A stretch of DNA of 10,304 nt, taken from NCBI RefSeq assembly GCF_039916245.1, contig NZ_JBDSLS010000128.1, positions 1 to 10,304 of the forward strand. Reading direction: 5' to 3'. Numbering within the stretch: position 1 is the first letter of the stretch; each line of letters begins with the position of its first letter. The position numbers were made by a program, and so were the translations under genes. The DNA is from Gelidibacter sp039916245. Its GTDB lineage: Bacteria > Bacteroidota > Bacteroidia > Flavobacteriales > Flavobacteriaceae. Shown here piece by piece: positions 6,198-10,304 of the stretch. The notes below the pieces were generated by a model. That model had not been told where the DNA came from and searched no databases. It worked only from the letters and a program-made list of their open reading frames with translations.

Positions 6198-6215
6198 TTA
6201 CCGTTAAAACAGTAT
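6198..6215. promoter_or_regulatory. hip operator copy 3, adjoining the hipB start
   Basis: TTACCGTTAAAACAGTAT ends three bases before the hipB ATG at 6219. It overlaps a possible -7 box (TATTTTTA, 6193-6200, one base off TAnnTTTG), so occupancy would block transcription. Confidence 0.6.
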
Positions 6216-6218
6216 AAA

Positions 6219-6428
6219 ATGAATGATCTTGATTTAGGCGCCTTTATTAAAGACCACCGAAAAAAAGCAGATCTCACACAGCTTCAGTTAGCCGACTTAG
6301 CGGGTATAGGAAAGACGACTGTTTTTGATATTGAAAAAAATAAAGAAACAGTGCGTTTCAATAATCTATTGGCAGTACTCCAAGTTTTAAATATCAAGAT
6401 AGAATTCAAAAGCCCTTTAACTAAATAA
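6219..6428 (+). CDS. hipB: HipB-like HTH antitoxin/repressor
   Basis: 69 residues, mostly a single XRE-type helix-turn-helix (about 8-62). The core is TQLQLADLAGIGKTTVFDIE, with the following conserved hydrophobic helix NNLLAVLQVLNIKIEF typical of HipB. It starts a three-gene operon, two bases before hipS. Operators upstream suggest it represses its own transcription. In characterised hipBST modules HipB contributes DNA binding while HipS is the main antitoxin; that division here is inferred from gene layout. Confidence 0.85.
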   Translation: MNDLDLGAFIKDHRKKADLTQLQLADLAGIGKTTVFDIEKNKETVRFNNLLAVLQVLNIKIEFKSPLTK

Positions 6429-6430
6429 TT

Positions 6431-6745
6431 ATGAGAAAAGCAATCGTATTTGTCCACGGAAAAAGAGCTGGAATTTTAACAGAGATCTCAGCTAACCACT
6501 ATAGTTTTGAATATGATCAAAATTATGAAGATGATCCGGTTTCATTGACCATGCCAACAAGACACAAAAAATACAGCTATACATCCTTCCCTCCCTTTTT
6601 TGAAGGTCTATTACCTGAAGGTGTCCAGTTAGAAGGGTTATTACGTATTGGTAAGATTGATAAAAAAGATTATTTCTCTCAACTGATTGCTACAGGAAAT
6701 GATTTAGTAGGCTCAGTAACGGTTAAATTAGCTGACAATGAATAG
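6431..6745 (+). CDS. hipS: HipS-like stand-alone HipA N-subdomain
   Basis: 104 residues, the size of HipS. It matches the N-terminal subdomain 1 of HipA (Couple_hipA type): the beta-rich start AIVFVHGKRAGILTE, then FPPFFEGLLPEGVQLEGLL (about 53-71), and the end GNDLVGSVTVKLAD. In ordinary HipA this piece is fused to the kinase; here it is a separate gene, the mark of hipBST and split-HipA systems where the small protein acts as the antitoxin. It overlaps hipT by 8 bases (ATGAATAG), showing translational coupling. Confidence 0.85.
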   Translation: MRKAIVFVHGKRAGILTEISANHYSFEYDQNYEDDPVSLTMPTRHKKYSYTSFPPFFEGLLPEGVQLEGLLRIGKIDKKDYFSQLIATGNDLVGSVTVKLADNE

Positions 6746-7664
6746 ATGTCCTATTACTTATGAATTATGTGGTACCGATAGATATAGTGCAAAAGGACTC
6801 CGAATGATAGCTCCTAAGCTCACCCATTTAAATGATTTGCCATATACTGCTGCCGAACTTCGTCAGGAAGCCGCCAACAGAGCTAAAAAACTTTCCATTC
6901 AAGGCATACAACCGAAGCTTAGTGCGGCTATTTCAATAGTTGATCAAGAATTTAAAATTGTGGATCAATTTGGAACCTACATTATAAAGCCACAAAATGA
7001 TTTGTTTCCAGAATTACCAGAAAATGAAGATGTCACGATGCGAATGGCTAAAGTATTTGGTTTAAACGTGCCATTTCACGGGATGCTTTATGGGAAAGAC
7101 GGAAGTTTATCCTATTTCATTAAGCGTTTTGATCGCTACGGAAAAGGAAAGAAATTGGCAACCGAAGATTTTGCTCAATTAACAGGAAATTCAAGAGACA
7201 CAAAATACCGTTTTACAATGGAGAAACTCATTCCCGTACTTGACGAATATTGTTCATTTCCCGCCATTGAAAAAGCCGATTTTTTCAAAAGAGTTCTTTT
7301 TTGTTATATTACAGGAAATGAAGATATGCATTTGAAAAACTTTTCCCTAATTACCAAAAATGATAAAGTAACGCTTACTCCTATATATGATTACTTAAAT
7401 TCTACGATAGCAATTAAAAATCCAGAAGAAGAAATTGCACTGACATTGAAAGGGAAAAAAAGTAATTTAAAAGCATCTGACTTTATAGACTATTATGCCA
7501 AAGAAAGACTCCTACTCAATGAAAAATCAATTGCTAACATACTGCAACAAATGCAACAAGCAACTCCGAAATGGAAAGAACTAATTGAAATCTCTTTTCT
7601 GTCAGAGAATATGAAAGAGAAATATTTGAATCTATTGGAAACTAGAATAAGGATGTTTGTATAA
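6738..7664 (+). CDS. hipT: HipT-like serine/threonine kinase toxin
   Basis: 308 residues, shorter than HipA by roughly the N-subdomain supplied by hipS. Kinase landmarks are in order: Gly-loop LSIQGIQPKLSA (52-63) with S53, the place of the regulatory autophosphorylated serine; ATP-binding lysine in TYIIKPQ (K84); YFIKRFDR (126-133); catalytic GNEDMHLKNF (193-202) with D196 and N201; and the metal-binding TPIYDYL with D218. All key residues are present, so it looks active. HipA/HipT kinases phosphorylate aminoacyl-tRNA synthetases; the target here is not known. The Gly loop reads S-I-Q rather than the two-serine S-I-S reported for E. coli HipT. Confidence 0.88.
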   Translation: MNRCPITYELCGTDRYSAKGLRMIAPKLTHLNDLPYTAAELRQEAANRAKKLSIQGIQPKLSAAISIVDQEFKIVDQFGTYIIKPQNDLFPELPENEDVTMRMAKVFGLNVPFHGMLYGKDGSLSYFIKRFDRYGKGKKLATEDFAQLTGNSRDTKYRFTMEKLIPVLDEYCSFPAIEKADFFKRVLFCYITGNEDMHLKNFSLITKNDKVTLTPIYDYLNSTIAIKNPEEEIALTLKGKKSNLKASDFIDYYAKERLLLNEKSIANILQQMQQATPKWKELIEISFLSENMKEKYLNLLETRIRMFV

Positions 7665-7997
7665 GTTATTCTACTCGATGCAGTTTTCCCTCCCCCATCA
7701 GAATATTCCAGAGTTTTGTACATCATTGACGAGTTTGGTTGAACCAAATGTTTATATAGCCCATAAACCACCCTCTGGAGCCGTCAATTTGTTATCTAAA
7801 AGTTTTTATAAGTATTTTTTCTAAAGATTATGGGATTGCTCATTCCTTATTATTTCGATTTTTGTAATCGTGAATACCCCGTGTTTACTTCGTCTCACTG
7901 TAATGTCGTTAAAATATTCGCACTTTGGCTTCGCTCAGCGCAATCACGGTCTTTTGGGGCCCTTGCAATGATATCTTAGAGAGCAAATATTTTTAAA
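7665..7997. other. Convergent intergenic region between hipT and the Toprim gene
   Basis: No gene. A short symmetric sequence TTTGGTTGAACCAAA lies at 7734-7748, which could form only a weak hairpin. At 7920-7941 GCACT...AGCGC with inner TTCGCTC resembles the degenerate REP-like sequences seen between Bacteroidota genes. A clear bidirectional terminator was not found. Confidence 0.4.
7734..7748. repeat. Short inverted repeat downstream of hipT
   Basis: TTTGGTT-G-AACCAAA, perfect 7-bp arms around one base, 70 bases after the hipT stop. It is not followed by a T-run, so its use as a terminator is doubtful. Confidence 0.3.
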
Positions 7998-8861
7998 TTA
8001 CAACTTCTTTAATGTTTGAATGAAATATTCCTGATCCAAACCCTTCTTTTCCGTTTCAATGATCTTTAGCAAATTGTCAAGAAGCGGTTCATTTGCAATT
8101 TCAACATTAAAATTTTGGACTTGGTTGTTATACCGTTGACGATTGCCAAATTGGTGTATCAATTCCTCAATATTGGAAGGGATAAAAAACTGGGATCGTT
8201 CCTGAAGATGAACCTTATATTCATTGAGATAAATTCCAATTCCCGCCAGATCAAAATCTCCAAAATGCAGATACCGATTGGGAATTGTTTTTAACCAGGA
8301 AATCACATCCTTGTGTTGACTTTGTGGATAGCGCGAAATAAATAACGGGTTGATATCTTTAAAGAGATAGCGCTGTTCATGAATGTGACGAAAATTTCGA
8401 GCATTTTCCACACCTACAATCGTGATATCCTCCGGAATGCGGAAGTTTTCATAATCATAGATAAATGCAAAACTGCCATTATGGGGAGAAATAGGATATT
8501 CCTTGGCGTTTAAAGTGGCATTAATGTGGTCGTAGGCATTGATCAAAAAACCTTTAAAGGCTCTTTCCTTCGACGTTTTTGAGTCGGTTGCCACCTTAAC
8601 AAAGTCAGCACGGCTGGACTCCTCATTGTCAAGTGCAGTAATATAATCCTCCAAATTATGGATTTGCAATTGGTTAGAAAGAAAGACCAAAAGCGCTTTT
8701 TGATTGCTGAGCGTTAGGGTTTTTCGGTGTTTCCCTTTCTGAAGGAGGATATTTTCAGCAATCAATTCGCTAACCAGCGGGCTTTTGGCAGCACTGGCCG
8801 GTAGCGTTTCACCTTTAGTAAGCCTTAAAAGGATCCGTGCTATTTTGGGAGTCAACTTCAT
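7998..8861 (-). CDS. Toprim-domain protein of a condensin-linked system (JetD/DUF7281-like)
   Basis: 287 residues. The N-terminal 60 look like a winged helix (KIARILLRLTKGETL..., SPLVSELIAENILLQKGKHRKTLTLS). A Toprim-like core follows: strand TIVGVENARNFRHI with E152, and LHFGDFDLAGIGIYLNEY with the DxD pair D202/D204. That E..DxD arrangement followed by a glycine-rich helix start matches the Topo VI-A/Spo11-like Toprim of JetD (MksG), the plasmid-cleaving nuclease of Wadjet, which has the similar YWGDxDxxGF segment. It is about 100 residues shorter than typical JetD. Its ATG overlaps the stop of the SMC-like gene (TAATG), and it is last in the operon, as JetD is. It is probably the nuclease effector, by inference from motif and context. 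Confidence 0.75.
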   Translation of the reverse strand: MKLTPKIARILLRLTKGETLPASAAKSPLVSELIAENILLQKGKHRKTLTLSNQKALLVFLSNQLQIHNLEDYITALDNEESSRADFVKVATDSKTSKERAFKGFLINAYDHINATLNAKEYPISPHNGSFAFIYDYENFRIPEDITIVGVENARNFRHIHEQRYLFKDINPLFISRYPQSQHKDVISWLKTIPNRYLHFGDFDLAGIGIYLNEYKVHLQERSQFFIPSNIEELIHQFGNRQRYNNQVQNFNVEIANEPLLDNLLKIIETEKKGLDQEYFIQTLKKL

Positions 8862-10304
8862 TAATTCGAAATTTTTGTATTCACTTTTATCAATCGATTT
8901 ATCTTGGTCAAATATCTTTTTGGATTGCTTTTCGATTGTTCCTTAGCCAATTTATAGGTGTATTTATAATCCGTTGCGTTTTGACTTGTTGGAGAACCAT
9001 TGATGAGCAGGATATTTCGCTCGTTGGCGAATTTTAAAATTCCCCTCACATTATTGGGGTGCAATCTCCCGATCTCATCCATCATGCAATGCAATTTAAA
9101 GTCTTTTATTTTTCTCGAGGCACTATCCTTAAATACGTTAAGAAGTAGGATATTTATCATCGCTTTTACCAAAACATCCGTTCCTTCACTACCAACGTTT
9201 GAAAGCTTCTCCACCCAGCCGGAATCGTTGTCATTTTCAACGATACGGAATTGCAGATCAAAGGATTCAGATAAGGTTAAAGTGGACGTCTTGGCCCGTT
9301 CAAGTTCTTTTATTAATTGCTTGACCAATTCCACGGCGCGGTGGTTTTTTGAGGACGATTCTGAAGTGCTGAAAAGGTTTACCTGTCCCAATTGCAGACT
9401 GTGCTCCTCATTGAAATCCTTTATTTCCAAAAGAAGGGATACAATAGGATTGGAACTTTTCTGCGTACGCATTTCCATTTCCTTTATGGCTTCCACAAAG
9501 TTTTTATGTAAAAAATCATCATTGATTTTTTTGATTGTTTTCTCAATTTCAGCTTCCTTAGAAGTCAGTTCCGTGGTCTCCCGTCCTATTTGATTAATGA
9601 TAGTTCCAAAGCGTTCGTTCACGCGTTTCTGATACTCTTGGATTTTATCTTCCTCGATGAATTCTTTGAGGTTTAGTGCGAAATTGAGATAATCTTCATC
9701 ATTGCCAAATTGTACTTTAAATTGAAACACATTCGCTTCATTAAAGTTGCCAACAAAGCCATTAATGGAACGCTGAAGTTCTTGAAACTTACCAATTCCT
9801 TTATAGTATTTGTCATTAATTTCAGAAATAAGAAGCGAAGCCTTTTTTGAAACATCCTGTTCTTCTTTATCAGAAGCATCCTCCAAAACGGCTTCCATAC
9901 CAGCAAATGCTTCGGATTTTTTGAATTTCTCAAATTCTGAAATATCAATTTCGAAAACAGAAAACTTATCCTCAAGCGATTTTACCTTTTCTATTTGATG
10001 GCTTAGCTTTTGATGGGACTTTGAAAGCTCAATCTTTTGGGTGTCAGCACTATGAAGTTGTTGTTTTTCTAGCGTAATTTTACCTGTTTTCCATTGCGGA
10101 AGAAGGTCAAATAACTCTCGTTTATCTTTTTGATATTCGATCACCGTTTTTTCATTTTGTGCTATAAATTCCAAGGAACTTATTATAGTAGACAATTTCC
10201 CATCAATTTCTTCCAATCGTTTTCTGTCTGCACCTTTATCCTCCAATTCATCCATCTGATTTTTGCGGAGTACTTCAATGCGAAGGTCGGATTGCTCTTT
10301 GTGA
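8861..10304 (-). CDS. SMC/MukB-like ATPase, C-terminal part (5' end outside window)
   Basis: 481 codons are visible and the frame is open past base 10304, so the N-terminal head with Walker A is not seen. The visible part begins with a long Glu/Lys-rich coiled coil (about 10304-9400), with a break that may be a hinge-proximal or neck region. It then has ATPase head motifs: LSNVGSEGTDVLV (around 9175-9210), the ABC signature equivalent, and LHCMMDEIGRLHPNN (around 9050-9100), the Walker B with catalytic DE and the D-loop. NILLINGSP follows as the strand before the switch position. This resembles MukB/MksB/JetC or DUF3584-type ATPases rather than Rad50. It is coupled to the Toprim gene; partner kleisin and kite genes would be expected to the right. 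Confidence 0.75.
   Translation of the reverse strand, partial: HKEQSDLRIEVLRKNQMDELEDKGADRKRLEEIDGKLSTIISSLEFIAQNEKTVIEYQKDKRELFDLLPQWKTGKITLEKQQLHSADTQKIELSKSHQKLSHQIEKVKSLEDKFSVFEIDISEFEKFKKSEAFAGMEAVLEDASDKEEQDVSKKASLLISEINDKYYKGIGKFQELQRSINGFVGNFNEANVFQFKVQFGNDEDYLNFALNLKEFIEEDKIQEYQKRVNERFGTIINQIGRETTELTSKEAEIEKTIKKINDDFLHKNFVEAIKEMEMRTQKSSNPIVSLLLEIKDFNEEHSLQLGQVNLFSTSESSSKNHRAVELVKQLIKELERAKTSTLTLSESFDLQFRIVENDNDSGWVEKLSNVGSEGTDVLVKAMINILLLNVFKDSASRKIKDFKLHCMMDEIGRLHPNNVRGILKFANERNILLINGSPTSQNATDYKYTYKLAKEQSKSNPKRYLTKINRLIKVNTKISN

Noticed and set aside
9000..9593. 197-codon plus-strand open frame opposite the SMC gene
   Set aside because: It is the antisense shadow of the ATPase head and coiled-coil coding region, which has clear conserved motifs on the minus strand.

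Overview
The window is AT-rich and reads as a Bacteroidota, most likely Flavobacteriia, chromosome segment. The evidence is a lipoprotein signal followed by a Cys-Asp-Lys-Asp-Asp-Asp export-type motif, a TAnnTTTG-type promoter box, HigA-type and AbiEii-type pairs of the kind common in that phylum, and relics that look like a type II-C CRISPR locus of flavobacterial type. It is an accessory region rich in toxin-antitoxin, defence and mobile-element material, with several decaying genes.

Left part (1-3564, all minus strand). A two-gene toxin-antitoxin module has a HigA-like HTH antitoxin (638-1135) overlapping an AbiEii-type nucleotidyltransferase toxin that runs off the left edge. A 16-bp inverted repeat lies in its promoter. 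About 355 bases with little content follow. Next is a large surface lipoprotein (1492-3564) with a lipocalin-like region, two FN3-like domains and a probable beta-propeller.

Middle (3565-6190). This is a graveyard. A degraded cas2 C-terminus (+) ends head-on against a REP-associated Y1 transposase (-). Beyond the transposase lie a perfect 18-bp REP-like palindrome and one solitary sequence that looks like a flavobacterial type II-C CRISPR repeat (or tracrRNA anti-repeat). A second, recently broken copy of the HigA-like antitoxin comes next. It is 107/111 residues identical to the first, has a nonsense codon plus a frameshift, and has no toxin, but still carries a perfect operator palindrome. 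Further right there is a frameshifted C-terminal relic of a probable Fic-family protein and a set of short direct repeats.

Right part. A three-gene hipBST-type module (+, 6219-7664) consists of an HTH HipB, a separate HipA N-subdomain (HipS) and a HipA-like kinase (HipT). It is preceded by a cluster of TTACYG-N6-CAGTAA operators. Convergent to it, an SMC-like ATPase (C-terminal half, cut by the right edge) and a Toprim protein with E..DxD form a translationally coupled pair on the minus strand. This resembles the last two genes of a Wadjet/MksBEFG-type plasmid-defence operon but is divergent in size and sequence, and it is the most likely under-described system here.
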